Assembly (NCBI GenBank): GCA_033977485.1
Contig: CM066983.1
Location: 61,437,010 to 61,501,009, forward strand
Source: Hydrangea macrophylla
Lineage: Eukaryota > Streptophyta > Magnoliopsida > Cornales > Hydrangeaceae
Direction: 5' to 3'
Length of the DNA stretch: 64,000 nucleotides
Below, piece after piece: positions 34,884-46,302 of the stretch. The position numbers and the translations under genes were made by a program. Within the stretch, counting starts at the first letter, position 1; each line of letters opens with the position of its first letter. The notes under the pieces were generated by a model, which saw only the letters and a program-made list of their open reading frames with translations, did no database searches and was not told the DNA's origin.

Positions 34884-36518
34884 ATGGCCTAAAATGCTCT
34901 TAAAAGCCATGGGAGCATAGCTCAAGGATATAGATGGTATAAAGAGCTTCCTGATGCCATCAAAGAAGGAATCAATGCTGCGGGCTTTGGACTTTTCGTG
35001 CAATTACTAGAGAAAAGCTCAAACGACATGGCCAAAATACAAGCCCTATCAGAGCGATGGTGGAATACTACGAATACGTTCCACCTTCCATTCGGAGAGA
35101 TGACGATGACCCCATTGGACTTTGAGATGATCACTGGTATCCCTTTCGGCGGCCTCCCTGTAGCTCAATTTGATGACATTCGGAGTCGGCATGAGCAGAT
35201 CATCGACCTCCTTTGAGCCCACCCTGGGGACTCCATTGTCCCAATGAAATGGTTTCTTGACACCTTCAGGGGTCATGACTTTACTGAAGATCAGATGATC
35301 CGAGCATTTATCATGTACGTGCTAGACTGCTCCTTGATTTGGCGTACCTAGCGTCCCTAGAAGACATTTATCGCATTAATCAATATAACTAGGGTGGAAC
35401 AGGGTTAGCCACTCTCTATTGCCATATGCGCAAAGTTTCTCGGGGTAATTTTCCCTCTACTGGCAGGTTTTGGAGGGCCTAGGAGGTGAAATTTTATTCT
35501 TATCCCTTTTTATTTATTTAGAATTCTTCTTAATTTTATTTTAATCATTGGATTCACCCCTTGATGTTTTCTTTGCAGCTATGGTCCTATAAGTATCTCC
35601 GTATGAGGACCCCCAGCACAAAAGTAGATTAGAACACCATTCTCCCATAGGGCTTAAAGTGGAGGAAGGAAGCGATAGGCCGAAAGACAGGAGCCCACGA
35701 TTTCTTTGGTTATAGGAACTTCCTCACCAACCTACGAGATGTTCATGTGATATGGAATCTGTGGTTGGCGGCCCTCCCAAAAGCTAGTGCAGATCTTCAG
35801 GCCACTTTGGGATTCTCTAGGATGAGGATTTTGATAGTCAAGGAAGCCTACAGGGAGTGGTATTTGGGTAAAAGGGTAACAAGGCAGTCCCTAGTTGCTC
35901 CTGCCTTCTATGTGCCGATGGCTCCGCCGCCTACTATGAGGAGTACTGAGACCTTGGACCAGGACAAATTCATCACAGCCCTAGGCGGGGAGGACATTGT
36001 GAATTATATTGACGTCCCTGATGGTTATTCCAATTTTTGGATGAATTCTCTAATGCATAACATCCCTCTGATGGAAATCACTCGGGTAACTACCTTTGCA
36101 TTTCAAAATTTTCTTTAATCTTACAGTAATGACTACTAAGCTTGACTTGTTTCTTTCACAGCCTATCCTTGGAGCAGCTGATCCTCCATCCCTCCTGCAA
36201 TGGAATTGGAATGTGCCCTTGGTACATATGGGCCAAGAGACCCTATACTAGCTTCCCCCGTATACTTAGGGCATACCGACTATTCCTCTGTAATATGACA
36301 CTGTTCCCAGAGACTATGCTGCGGAAGGATTATCATATTCTCACATAGTTCAACATTGGACCATGGTCGTGAGTGGAGAGTAAGCTTCGAAACTACTTTG
36401 CTTTCAGTTGTTATCCTTATTTTACACTCTCAATTATTCTAATACTAATGCTTGAAACCCAATTCTTTTTCAGGCTGATGGAGCAAGGGCCACTGCAGAG
36501 CTTCAGGCCAGGGCTCAG

Positions 36519-37087
36519 GTATGTATCTTTATTCTCTCTTTCTTATGAAATTGCACAAGTGAGTTCACAGACTAAAAAAGAATTCATATTTTTAAAAGGT
36601 GAGTTCATGGATTCGAAAACAATTCATAATTAGAAAAAGTGAGTTTGCGGACTCAACAGAATTTCACTTTTACAAAAAGTGAATCCATGGACTTCAAAAT
36701 GAATATTTACAAAATTGAGTCTACAGACTCGAAATGATTCATATTTACCAAAGGTTAATCTGTGGACTTCAAAAGAATTTATACTTACCAAAAGTGAGTC
36801 TGTGGACTCAAAAAGAATTCATATTTATAAAAGTGAATTCGTAAATTCAAAAAAACAATTCATATTTACAAAATGAATCTGCGGACTCAAAAAGAATTCA
36901 TACTTACAAAAGTGATTTTGTAAATTCAAAAATGATTCACATTTACAAAAGTGAATTCGTAAATTAAGAAACAATTCATATTTACAAAACGAGTCCGTGG
37001 ACTTAAAAAGGGATCATTTTCACAAAAGTGAGTACGCGGACTCAAAAGAAATTACACTTTCCTTTCTTTTTGCCTTCTCTTTTATAG
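36519..37087 (+). other. Intron 5 of antisense gene A, filled by a repeat array
   Basis: Donor GCTCAG|GTATGT at 36519, acceptor TCTTTTATAG| at 37087. Splicing joins a continuous charged helix in frame, which supports the borders. The array at 36555-37060 lies wholly inside. Confidence 0.7.
36555..37060. repeat. GTGAGTCTGTGGACTC repeat array (intronic)
   Basis: About 13 copies of a 35-40 base unit: AAAAGTGAGTCTGTGGACTC then AAAAAGAATTCATATTTAC. The core GAGTC-TGTG-GACTC is an inverted repeat. Many copies start GTGAGT, so each unit also holds a splice-donor-like sequence. Confidence 0.85.
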
Positions 37088-37153
37088 GAGGAAGAGATCG
37101 CTGCTCTAAGGAGACAAATTCAGGAGTTCCAGATGAGTCAAGGAGGTGGGTAT

Positions 37154-38493
37154 TGATCTTGTCAAAATCAAGATATAAAAGTATGCTTACTCATGCTTTA
37201 CTTTCAAAAGATTTGTAGTGTGGAAGTAAAGGTCGAACCCACAGAGATTGAATACTACGCACTTTAATTTTTAAAACCTAAATTTAGTTAATTAAGAAAA
37301 ATGGATTTTGGATTTAATTTGAATTAAACTAATAACAATAAAAGTAAATCTAAAGTATGAAAGCAATTAAATATTTGTTTTTATAATAAGTTTAAGGAAC
37401 TCAGGATTGCAAATCCACCACTAGCTTCATGATAAGGGTATTTACGACTTACTTTAGCTTATTAAGTTGGATGATAATGGGGAATTGTAGCTACAAGCCC
37501 AATTCCTCCGTCAAGAAAATAACTATGGTTCAAGCACCAACATAATCCATCTTCGGTTAGCACGAATTATCCCACACTAAACTAGGGTTGTGGTATAATC
37601 CGTCTAATCTAGGCATGGACTATTCGGATACTTGATAGCACAATTCAATTTAAGCACCATTGCATATAAATAATCTAAAAGCACAGCAAGCATAGATCAT
37701 TGAGTACACTACCATCAAAATAGATCTAAGACAAGAGTAAACTTTAAAAGTAACGATTTAATCATTAAAAGCACGATTTATTTATAAAAATCCTCAAAAC
37801 ATGATGTAACTGTCATCGATATATAATAAAACTAAAATGAAAACATAAAATACACACTCTCACTTGGCTAGGGTTTCATTGAAACCCTAGATCTTGAGTT
37901 TAGTTGGCCATAGAAATATTGATGAACGGCAAGAGGTTGATGGAGGAGGCCATGGGAATCCTTGGTCTTCTTCTTCTTCTCCATGCTTTCCTCTCTTCAA
38001 TGGCTGAAGTTTTAGTTGTATATGGATGTATATTGTGTGTATAACAATTGCCAACCCAAGAATTGAATTATAATTGAGTATTTATAGATTTGGAGCAAGT
38101 TTGGAAGCTTTCCTAACCCAATTCATACTAAAACTGCTGTATTTAGCTTTTCAGACGTAATTAGGCAGTTTCGTTCCCGTAGGAGTCTTCAGTACACTAA
38201 AATATGCGTTTTCACTTTTTTGCATAGGTCGTGCGAGCGGGCCGCACAAGCGCGACTCTGGGAGGTCGCGCAAGCGATTTCGGGCCTTTCGCGCAAGCGA
38301 GCCGCGCGCACGATGTGATTTTTTCAGCTTCTTTTCTTTTGCTTTTTTTTACCCCATTTAGCTTGGAATCCTTACTTTTCTCCAAATCCTTACAGAAAAT
38401 AGAAAACGAAGTAAAAATATACAAAAATAGGATAAAAAAGTACTAACAACTGTGAATTAAGGCATGTAATTAGGATTTGTTCTCTCCCGATCA
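37154..38493 (-). repeat. 3' LTR of the gag-protease element
   Basis: 1340 bp, TGATCTTGTC...CCCGATCA on the + strand. On the minus strand a TATA box (ATCTATAAATAC, 38078-38091) lies about 135 bases downstream of a GC-rich word cluster (38223-38313). The other LTR is 44295-45625. Confidence 0.92.
38223..38313. repeat. GCGCGAGCGGGCCGCGCG word cluster, 3' LTR
   Basis: Words such as GTGCGAGCGGGCCGCACAAGC, GGTCGCGCAAGCG and TCGCGCAAGCGAGCCGCGCG make a GC island in an A+T-rich LTR. Matching copy in the other LTR at 45362-45450. Confidence 0.85.
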
Positions 38494-38504
38494 CACCCCC
38501 AAAC
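38494..38504 (-). promoter_or_regulatory. Polypurine tract of the gag-protease element
   Basis: Minus strand GTTTGGGGGTG immediately before the LTR start TGATCGGGAG. Confidence 0.75.
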
Positions 38505-41204
38505 ATACATTTTGCTAGTCCTCGAGCAAAATGAACATAAAAATTAAACTACTAATTAAAAATACTACTCCATTTTCGCATGGATAACGATTGCATTTAG
38601 CATATGCAACAAGCCTTTTAAACCCCTAGGTGTCTCTAGTCGGACGAGTGAAGTCTCGTGAAAGTTCTCGTCAACAAGTCTCCCACAACCATCTTTACTT
38701 CATTATATATTTAAAAAGTTTTATTAAAAATGAAAAACATAATATTCAATACTCCTTATCATAAAATGATCATTTGAAATAGAATAACTAACAAGAAGAA
38801 ACGGAATCAAACGTCTACCTACATCATGAAAGCAATCCCAAGCACATGCATCGTATAAATCAATAGAGTTTCTCATAAAATTGCACGTGTGTGATATGGT
38901 AGTCAAATGAACATGTGCATGTCATAAACTTGGAATATAACTCGGATAACCATCAAACTATGCTTCGACTACGAATCTCACAATGAATTACACTCTCAAA
39001 TGAAACGCTCAAAACATATGTAATTTATCCAATATATGGGAGCAAAGGAAATATGTTTTCAAAATGAGAAATGCTCACATATGACTCAAAAAAGATGCAT
39101 GACACGAAAGAATAGCAGTCTCATGGATAGGACGCCAACAGTCAAGAGAACTTAATAATTACCATGTTTTAATCCCCTTCCCATCATTTATATATCCAAA
39201 CCATGTTTCTAGGATCAAATAGGACTTTTCAAAGGTTGTAATGTGGCTCAGTCAATGAAAGAGGATAGAAAGGATTAATTAGGTCGTTTTAGAATGGCAT
39301 TGTAAGGCATGTTCGATTTCTTTCATTCGTCTCTTCTACCAACTTCATCTTTTCATTCTCTTCTTTTCGTATATTTTTTAAATTTCTTTCCTCTTCTTTT
39401 TTTTTCTTTCTTCATTGCTTTTTTTTCCAACCTTATTCTTTTCCTTTTCATTGCTTTTGAATGAATGTTCATTGAATACCAAGGTACTACCCCAAACATC
39501 ATCTTGTTTTCTTCTTCTTCTTAATCAATACATCGCCTTATCACCACTAACAGTTGATAAATCTCTCAGTGGTGAACTCCAAGTTTGTCAAGTTGGAGCA
39601 AAAGAAAAGGATAATGGCAATTAAAGAAAGAAATGCCATTTTAACGGCTCAAAAGGTGAACTAAGGAAATTTATCATCTATCGGTGAGTAGCAAACAACG
39701 AAGCCCTAAAATCATGTCCTATGGTTATATGGTTCTTCAACGTTTACGACGGAAGATTATTTAGCATGATAGCAAATATTTTAACTTGACTTATCAACCA
39801 AAACAAGAATAATGAGACTAAACAACAAGTTAATGCGCTATTTCAAGTGAAATTCGACAAACACAAAATGTATTTATAACCCTCTAAAAAGAAAAGATAG
39901 GCTCAAAAGCTCACCGGGTTTAGGCTCCACCTTGTGTGATCTAGAAATCCGAATCATATTATAGTTCACATCAAGCATATATTCAAGCGACTGCGTGTAG
40001 TGCATAGATTTGTGTGCAAATCTGTGATATAAAACTATGATTCGAACGATACATATCCTAAAACATCGCATCATGACTTCAGCAAATATTTAATTACATC
40101 TTCTCTTGTTTACCATTCTATAATGAATCATAGTTACATAACAAGAAGTATCGAATCAAGATTGCAAAAACGTAGGTGACATCGTTTATTTAAGCACAAA
40201 TATCAAAAAATTTTGAAAATTTAGTGTAATAATGTGCATGTGTGTGCATACCCCCAAACCTAAACCTTTCATTGCCCCTAATGAAACAATAAAACGAAAG
40301 AACGGAGAGTAGGTAAGAAAGGAATGATAATACCTTAATCTCGGCAACCATAAATTAAGTGAACATATATAAATATAGCAATACAGTTCAAATGCTCCAA
40401 ATGGAGATACTAATTCACTTGGCAATACTTAAAATAAAATAAACTAACAACGAATAAGAAAAGCTAATATATAATACATATGTTATTTCTTTTTATTCTG
40501 TTATTTATTTATTTATTTTTTTGTAAACAATAGAAACTAAACTGAAATTAAAAGAACGTAAAGGAAATAAAGAAAAACAAAACTAGAACTATGGAAACAA
40601 AGAAATACTTAATCTAAAATAAACTTAAGAGAACAAAATATAAAAACAACTGACCAGGTACGGGAGACAGGAGGTTAGAGAACAAAAGAGAAAATTCTTG
40701 AAAATCCTACCTCGCGCTAGCGGGCCGCGCGAGCGAGCGTAGCTCGCGCGAATTTCTCCGCGAGGTAAACCTGAGGCCTGTTATTAATTTTATTTAGAAA
40801 AATTTCTAAGTGCCAGAATTGCGCGAACCAATCGCGCAAGCGAACCCCTCGTGCGCGCAATTCTAGGCGCGAGATGTAACACAGAGCTCATATAATAAAA
40901 AGTTGAAAAAAATTTGTCTAAGGGAGAATATCGCGCGGGCGGGCCGCGCGAGCGATGCATCGCGCGAGCGGGCCGCACGCGCGATGTGGTCTTTTTCCTT
41001 TTTCTGTTATTTTAATGTATATTAGTTCAAAATAAATTTATTCCGACCCCCAAACCTTTCTAGAATGACCCAAAAAGGACTCAAAACTGACCCAAAATGA
41101 CCAAAAACACTCAAAATTAAAAGAAACGGATGAAATAAAGCTTGGATTGCCTCCCAAGAAGCGCTATCTTTTACGTCTTTAGCTAGACCGTTCTAGCTCA
41201 AGAC
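38505..41204 (-). other. Long 3' non-coding region of the gag-protease element
   Basis: 2.7 kb without coding signal between protease stop and purine tract. It has conserved blocks in common with 8591-10552, and two extra G-rich tracts like the polypurine tract (GTTTGGGGGTATG near 40250, GGTTTGGGGGTC near 41045 on the minus strand). It also has three GC-rich word clusters at 40710-40985. Confidence 0.65.
40710..40985. repeat. Three GC-rich word clusters in the 3' non-coding region
   Basis: The words are those of the LTR cluster: CGCGCTAGCGGGCCGCGCGA at 40712-40731, GCGCGAACCAATCGCGCAAGC near 40822-40842, and GCGGGCGGGCCGCGCGAGCG near 40933-40952. Spacing about 100 bases. They lie outside the LTR but in the same element. 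Confidence 0.8.
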
Positions 41205-42110
41205 TCAAGGAGGTCGTAAATCAGAGTTTGTACCCTTTAGTGCGTTAGGGAGATTTCGGTGGAAAGCCGAAACAAGGTCGTTATTCGTTAATTCCTTTGA
41301 TGGCTCTCCTTTATCGTGTTCAAATCGATTCCTAACCTTTCGAGTAAATTCGTCATTAGGGTCTGTACTATTCAAATTCATCCGCTCATTTTCCACTATA
41401 TTATTCTCCTCACTCACGGTTATGTCCTGATTAAGTTCAAGCGTTCTTCTAACCTCACTACCCTCCATATATTGATAATCATCGTCTTTAGGAGGTTGAT
41501 CAATCGCATTGAACACGTTTAATTTAAGGTTCATGTTCCTGAACGACACTTTCATTACACCTGTTCGATAGTTGACACGCACATTAGCGGTGACTAAGAA
41601 TGGACGACCAAGAATGATAGGAGTGTATTTCCTAGCATCTAAAACAGGTTCAATATCAAGGACCATAAAATCAACAGGATAATAGCATTTGTCAACTTTA
41701 ACTAAGACATCCTCGACGATTCCTCTAGGTACTTTCACAGAATGATCCGCTAATTGAATAGTAGCAGTCGTAGGTTTAAGTTCACCTAAACCAAGTTGTT
41801 TATAGACGTGATAAGGTAAGAGGTTAACACTAGCTCCTAATTCAAGGAGAGCCCGATGAATGATAGTGTCACCTATGACACATGAAATAGTAGGCGTACT
41901 GGGATCTTTATACTTTGGAGGAGCGTGTTGAAAAATTGAGCTTACTTTTTCCGTGAGAAAGACATTTTTCGGAGTATGACTGCGTATTTTGCGCTTTTGC
42001 ATGCAAAGGTCTTTTAGACATTTAGCGAAAGTGGGAATTTGTTTTATCCCATCAAGGAATGGAATATTAATTTTTACTTATTTAAACACCTCGAGTATAT
42101 CTTCCGTTTT
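41205..42110 (-). pseudogene. Athila-type aspartic protease with altered active site
   Basis: Open for 265 residues from 42002 (minus), and homology extends upstream across a stop near 42078 (INIPFLDGIKQIPTFAKCLK). The retropepsin segment reads LLELGASVNLLPYHVYKQL, followed by GLGELKPT, then VEDVLVKVDKCYYPVDF and IILGRPFL. Asp of LDLGAS has become Glu. It would cleave gag; a Glu at this position is expected to impair it strongly. The frame ends without entering any RT sequence. Confidence 0.88.
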
Positions 42111-43801
42111 TGAATTTTTCTTTGATAAATTAGATGATTCCTCAACATTTGGTTGATATGGCATTCTCGGAAATATAATTCGTTGGGACCGGTTCATTCT
42201 CTTTCCTAACTCTATCCACATCCTTTTCTTTATTCGAGTTAATGTGTACCTATTTTTCTCTCGCATTCAGAATTTCAACAATTTCCTCCCCACGAATAGT
42301 CATCCTAGTCGACACGGCATTAACTTGCTCACTCTTACCCCCACCCTCATACTGTCCTTTAGGGTTTTGTATAGTTTGACTAGGCAGCTTACCCTCATTT
42401 CTACGGCTCATTGTATTAGCTATTTGTCCCATTTGGGACTCAAGCTTCGCAATGGATTGTGTGTTAGAGTACACTATTTGTGCTTGTGCCTGTACTTGTG
42501 TTTCAATGTTCTTAAGGGATGCCAACACCTTATCCTCCAAAGTGTTAACCCTTGGAGGATTAGGATTAGGAGGAGGGTGTTGGTATTGGTTTTGTTGAAA
42601 TTGGGGTCGATAAGTATTAGAAAAATTATTCGGCATAGGATTATAACTATTTTTTGGGAATTGTTGAATCGAGTTTATGTGCTGCTCCACAAATTCTGAA
42701 AATTGAGATGCCGATGGGCAAGAAAGTATAGAATTCGAAGGATCGGAACATAATGCACAACTTTCATAAGTGGGTGAACCCGACATTTGATTCATTGTTA
42801 AAAGTCGATCAAGTTTTTTAGATAGTTCTTGAAATTCAATTGAGTGACTTGACTCGAACTTTACCTCTCTCTTAGGTTGATGAGGATATCCCTCAGAACA
42901 TACCGACACAGCCTGATGCATCGAGTTCTCGCTTAATGTTTCAAAAATTTTCTAGGCCTAGTCGGTGCTTTTGTGTAGGAATGTACCCGCACAAACGACA
43001 TCGATGGCATTACAAAGTGAGGGAACTAGTCCCTCGTAGAAGACCTGAACTAATTGCCACTTGGGAACTTGATGATGTGGGCATGAGCGTAACAATTCTT
43101 TAAATTGTTCCCAAGTGTCGTAAAGCGTTTTCCCATCTTGCATCACAAAGTTTGTTATTGATTTTCTTATCAGATTAGTTCTTGTGATTGGGAAAAACTT
43201 TTGTAAAAATGCCGTATGTAATGCTTCCCATGTTTTTATAGTGTTTGGCTCCAAAGATTGGAGCCAATACTTGGCTTTGTCTTTTAATGAAAACGGGAAG
43301 AGGCGCAATTTTAACTCATCATCAGTTAGGTGTTGGATTTTTAAAGTAGAGCAAATATCTTGAAAATCACCTAAGTGCTGATAAGGGTCTTCTTTAATAT
43401 GTCCATGGAAAGAAGGTAGTAGCGCGATGGTAGATGACTTTATCTCAAAGTGAAATGCCGTCACCTCCGGTAATTCGATACTCGCCTGAGGCGTGCAAGT
43501 TGTAGGAATATAATAATCTTTAAGCGAAATAGGTGGCAGTAATAATATTTCTATTATTTCCGTTGTTTCCAATGTCGGCCATTGGAATAGGTTCTATGTT
43601 CAAAGTTTGAGTTTTTCTTAAATGTTTACAGGTGCTTTGAATTTCAGCCTGAAACAATGACGATGGTTTTGGAGTCGACTCGTCGTCTATTTTCAACTGA
43701 GCTCTTGGAACTTGGGTCGAAGACTTACTAATTCTAAGGGTACGTTCAAGTTCAAGATTGAAAGATTTTAATTCTGGTTTATTTGAACGTGCACCAAACA
43801 T
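42111..43801 (-). pseudogene. Athila-type gag
   Basis: N-terminus at 43801 (MFGARSNKPELKSF). After a shift near 43520-43570 the main frame (43572-42958) holds the retrotransposon gag domain: LKLRLFPFSLKDKAKYWLQS, WEALHTAFLQKFFP, LRSCPHHQVPKWQLVQVFYEG. A stop near 42958 is followed by 42921-42250 with a Cys-rich patch (CALCSDPSNSILSC), a Pro/Gln/Asn-rich linker and a helical segment (LEDKVLASLKNIETQVQAQ). It would form the particle that packages element RNA. It needs two or three corrections, so it is a recently dead copy. Confidence 0.88.
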
Positions 43802-44270
43802 AAACTAAAAAGAAAATAAACTAAAATAAAAACTGACTAAAACAAAAACAAAAAATAATCACGCAAGTAAGACAACAAGCAAGCACACAGTACTACTATG
43901 ATGCATGTAATTATCCTTATGCAGTGATTCGCGTCAAAGCCCAGCGCCCCGGGTTTCCTAGATAATGCACTGCAATCCACCCCTAAACTAATGCAAATTG
44001 TGCGTCACAGCGCCCTGACTTACAGTGGTTTGAAGCGAATTCCAAAGGAAACAATTTACTTGGATTTTATTTATTTCTATTTTTTTTTCGCATAAGCTCC
44101 TTTGATGTGCTAAGCTATTCTTCTCCAAAACGCTAGAACTTGAAGACTTGAAAAACTACAAAAAAAAAAAGTAATTTAAAACAAAAATGGAAAATAAGAA
44201 AATAAAAAATAATCTAATATTTACGAATTAACTAAACTAAGATTCTAAAATTAAAGGTAGTGAATTGCAA
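43802..44270 (-). other. Leader of the gag-protease element
   Basis: A non-coding 5' leader between the primer site and the gag start, A-rich on the + strand, including a poly-A run at about 44161-44170. A GC-richer block at 43925-44020 is unexplained. Confidence 0.5.
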
Positions 44271-44288
44271 TCCCCGGCAACGGCGCCA
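44271..44288 (-). promoter_or_regulatory. Primer binding site, tRNA-Asp
   Basis: The + strand TCCCCGGCAACGGCGCCA equals the 3' end of plant tRNA-Asp(GTC), so the minus strand is its complement. It lies 6 bases inside the LTR. This primer is usual for Athila. Confidence 0.93.
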
Positions 44289-44294
44289 AAAAAT

Positions 44295-45625
44295 TGATCT
44301 TGTCAAAATCAAGATATAAAAGTATGCTTACTTATGCTTTACTTTCAAAAGATTTGCAGTGTGGAAGTAAAGGTCGAACCCACAGAGATTGAATACTACG
44401 CATTTTAATTTTTAAAACCTAAATTTAGTTAATTAAGAAAAATGGATTTTGGATTTAATTTGAATTAAACTAATAACAATAAAAGTAAATCTAAAGTATG
44501 AAAGCAATTAAATATTTGTTTTTATAATAAGTTTAAGGAACCTAGGATTGCAAATCCACCACAAGCTTCATAATAAGGGTATTTACGACTTACTTTAGCT
44601 TATTAAGTTGGATGATAATGGGGAATTGTAGCTACAAGCCCAATTCCTCCGTCAAGAAAATAACTATGGTTTAAGCACCAACATAATCCATCTTCAGTTA
44701 GCACGAATTATCCCGCACTAAACTAGGGTTGTGGTATAATCTGTCTAATCTAGGCATGGACTATTCGGATGCTTGATAGCACAATTCAATTTAAGCACCA
44801 TTGCATATAAATAATCTAAAAGCACAGCAAGCATAGATCATTGAGCACACTACCATCAAAATAGATCTAAGACAAGAGTAAACTTTGAAAGTAACGATTT
44901 AATCAATAAAAGCACGATTTATTTATAAAAATCCTCGGAACATGTAGCTGTCATCCATACATAATAAAACTAAAATAAAAACATAAAATACACCCTATTA
45001 CTTGGCTAGGGTTTCATTGAAACCCTAGATCTTGAGTTTAGTTGGCCATAGAATTGATGAACAGCAAGAGGTTGATGGAGGAGGCCATGGGAATCCTTGG
45101 TCTTCTTCTTCTTCTCCTTGATTCCTCTCTTCAATGGCTGAAGTTTTAGTTGTATATGGATGTATATTATGTGTATAACAATTGCCAACCCAAGAATTGA
45201 ATTATAATTAAGTATTTATAGATTTGGAGCAAGTTTGGAAGCTTTCCTAACCCAATTCGTACTAAAACTGCTGTATTTAGCATTCCAGACGAAATTAGGC
45301 AGTTTCGTTCACGTAGGAGTCTTCTGTACACTGAAATACACGTTTTCAATTTTTTGCATAGATCGTGCGAGCGGGCCGCACAAGCGCGATTCTGGGAGGT
45401 CGCGCAAGCGATTTCGGGCCTTTCGCGCGAGCGGGCCGCGCGCACGATGTGGTTTTTTCAGCTTCTTTTCTTTTGCTTTTTTACCCCATTTAGCTTGGAA
45501 TCCTTACTTTTCTCCAAATCCTGACAAAAAATAGAAAACGAAGTAAAAATATACAAAAATAGGATAAAAAAGTACTATCAACTATGAATTAAGGCATGTA
45601 ATTAGGATTTGTTCTCTCCCGATTA
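44295..45625 (-). repeat. 5' LTR of the gag-protease element
   Basis: 1331 bp, pairs with 37154-38493. It ends CCCGATTA on the + strand instead of ...GATCA, one base changed at the terminal dinucleotide. TATA at 45211-45225 (minus) and word cluster at 45362-45450. Confidence 0.92.
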
Positions 45626-45752
45626 GGTATCATGGAGGTGCTAGAAGCAGTGGCCAAGGTTGAGATGGTGGTTGTGATGGAGGTGATGGTGGAGCTGGGG
45701 GTAGCCAAACAGCTCCATATGCGCCCAGGAGGAATCCCCATCACCGACCAGG

Positions 45753-46109
45753 ATGATTTATTCTCATTTTTTATTTTAGGATGTCCTTGTGTGGACAAAA
45801 CATTTGAACTTTTATTTATGCCTTCCCTGTTTCACTTTTATGGATTTAGATTTGATATAATATGCATGCATGATGGCCTCTGATCAAATTTTGATATTCT
45901 ATGCTCATGTACGATTAGTCTCACTTTATGTTATTGGAAGTTACTTTAGCAACCATCTAAGAATGTGAAAGTTTCTTGATCATGCTCTTGTTGATGAATG
46001 GTGAAGAAATTGCTGCTTGAATACCACTTTGTGATATATTTTACTTTCTTGTGTAGGTTTTGGGTTTATTTAAGTTATAAACAACACCAGAAACTGCCTG
46101 GTCTGTAAT
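45753..46109. other. Spacer between antisense genes A and B
   Basis: No coding signal. Contains the likely 3' untranslated end of gene A. Confidence 0.5.
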
Positions 46110-46215
46110 CAGCACTCAGTGAAGCTAACTGGCCCTCACTGAATGCTGCGCGACACTCAGTAAATGTCGGTGCGGCACTTAGCGAGTGCCATAAGCTTTT
46201 ATCGAGTGCCGTTCA
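46110..46215. repeat. GGCACTCAGTGAGTGCC word cluster upstream of antisense gene B
   Basis: Words include AGCACTCAGTGAAGC, CCCTCACTGAATGCTG, GACACTCAGTAAATGTCGG, CGGCACTTAGCGAGTGCC and TTTATCGAGTGCCG. It ends about 90 bases before the gene B start codon at 46303. Confidence 0.78.
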
Positions 46216-46302
46216 GTTCCTCGTATCTTATCAAGAAGGTTTTTTATTTTATTTATGCTCATTTGAAACTTTCAAGATTTCCCATTCTCCTTCTATCTCT
46301 CA

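Larger units (their letters stand above)
37154..45625 (-). mobile_element. Complete gag-protease-only Athila-type element (8.5 kb)
   Basis: LTRs 37154-38493 and 44295-45625, flanked by GGTAT at 37149-37153 and 45626-45630. An 18-base site perfectly complementary to the 3' end of plant tRNA-Asp lies at 44271-44288, and a G-rich purine tract sits at 38494-38504. So it is oriented on the minus strand. It encodes only gag and a protease, with no RT or integrase, and was therefore non-autonomous. It sits inside the last exon of antisense gene A. In a 270-base LTR sample about 3% differed by eye, so it is much younger than its host element. Confidence 0.93.
33643..45752 (+). pseudogene. Antisense gene A: multi-exon plant mobile domain (PMD) protein
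   Basis: It runs opposite to gag-pol. Likely exons are 33633-33768, 34884-35485, 35579-36085, 36162-36379, 36474-36518, 37088-37153 and, beyond the inserted element, 45631-45752, all with GT-AG borders. The N-terminus starts MASGSSSHGPLRKKYKP. Exon 2 holds the PMD signature: ERWWNTTNTFHLPFGEM then TPLDFEMITGIPFGG. A short coiled-coil segment (QADGARATAELQARAQ joined across an intron to EEEIAALRRQIQEF) and a Gly-rich tail follow. In-frame stops (third codon of exon 2, 35214, several later) and one frame mismatch at exon 2/3 show decay. PMD proteins act in silencing and development in hosts; here the role is unknown. Confidence 0.8.

Noticed and set aside
34188..34920. A 230-residue protein (MESFVLKN...)
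   Set aside because: It reads through the intronic repeat array; residues follow the repeat unit.
45632..45883. An 83-residue + strand protein (MEVLEAVAKVEM...)
   Set aside because: It is an out-of-frame reading of the Gly-rich last exon of antisense gene A.
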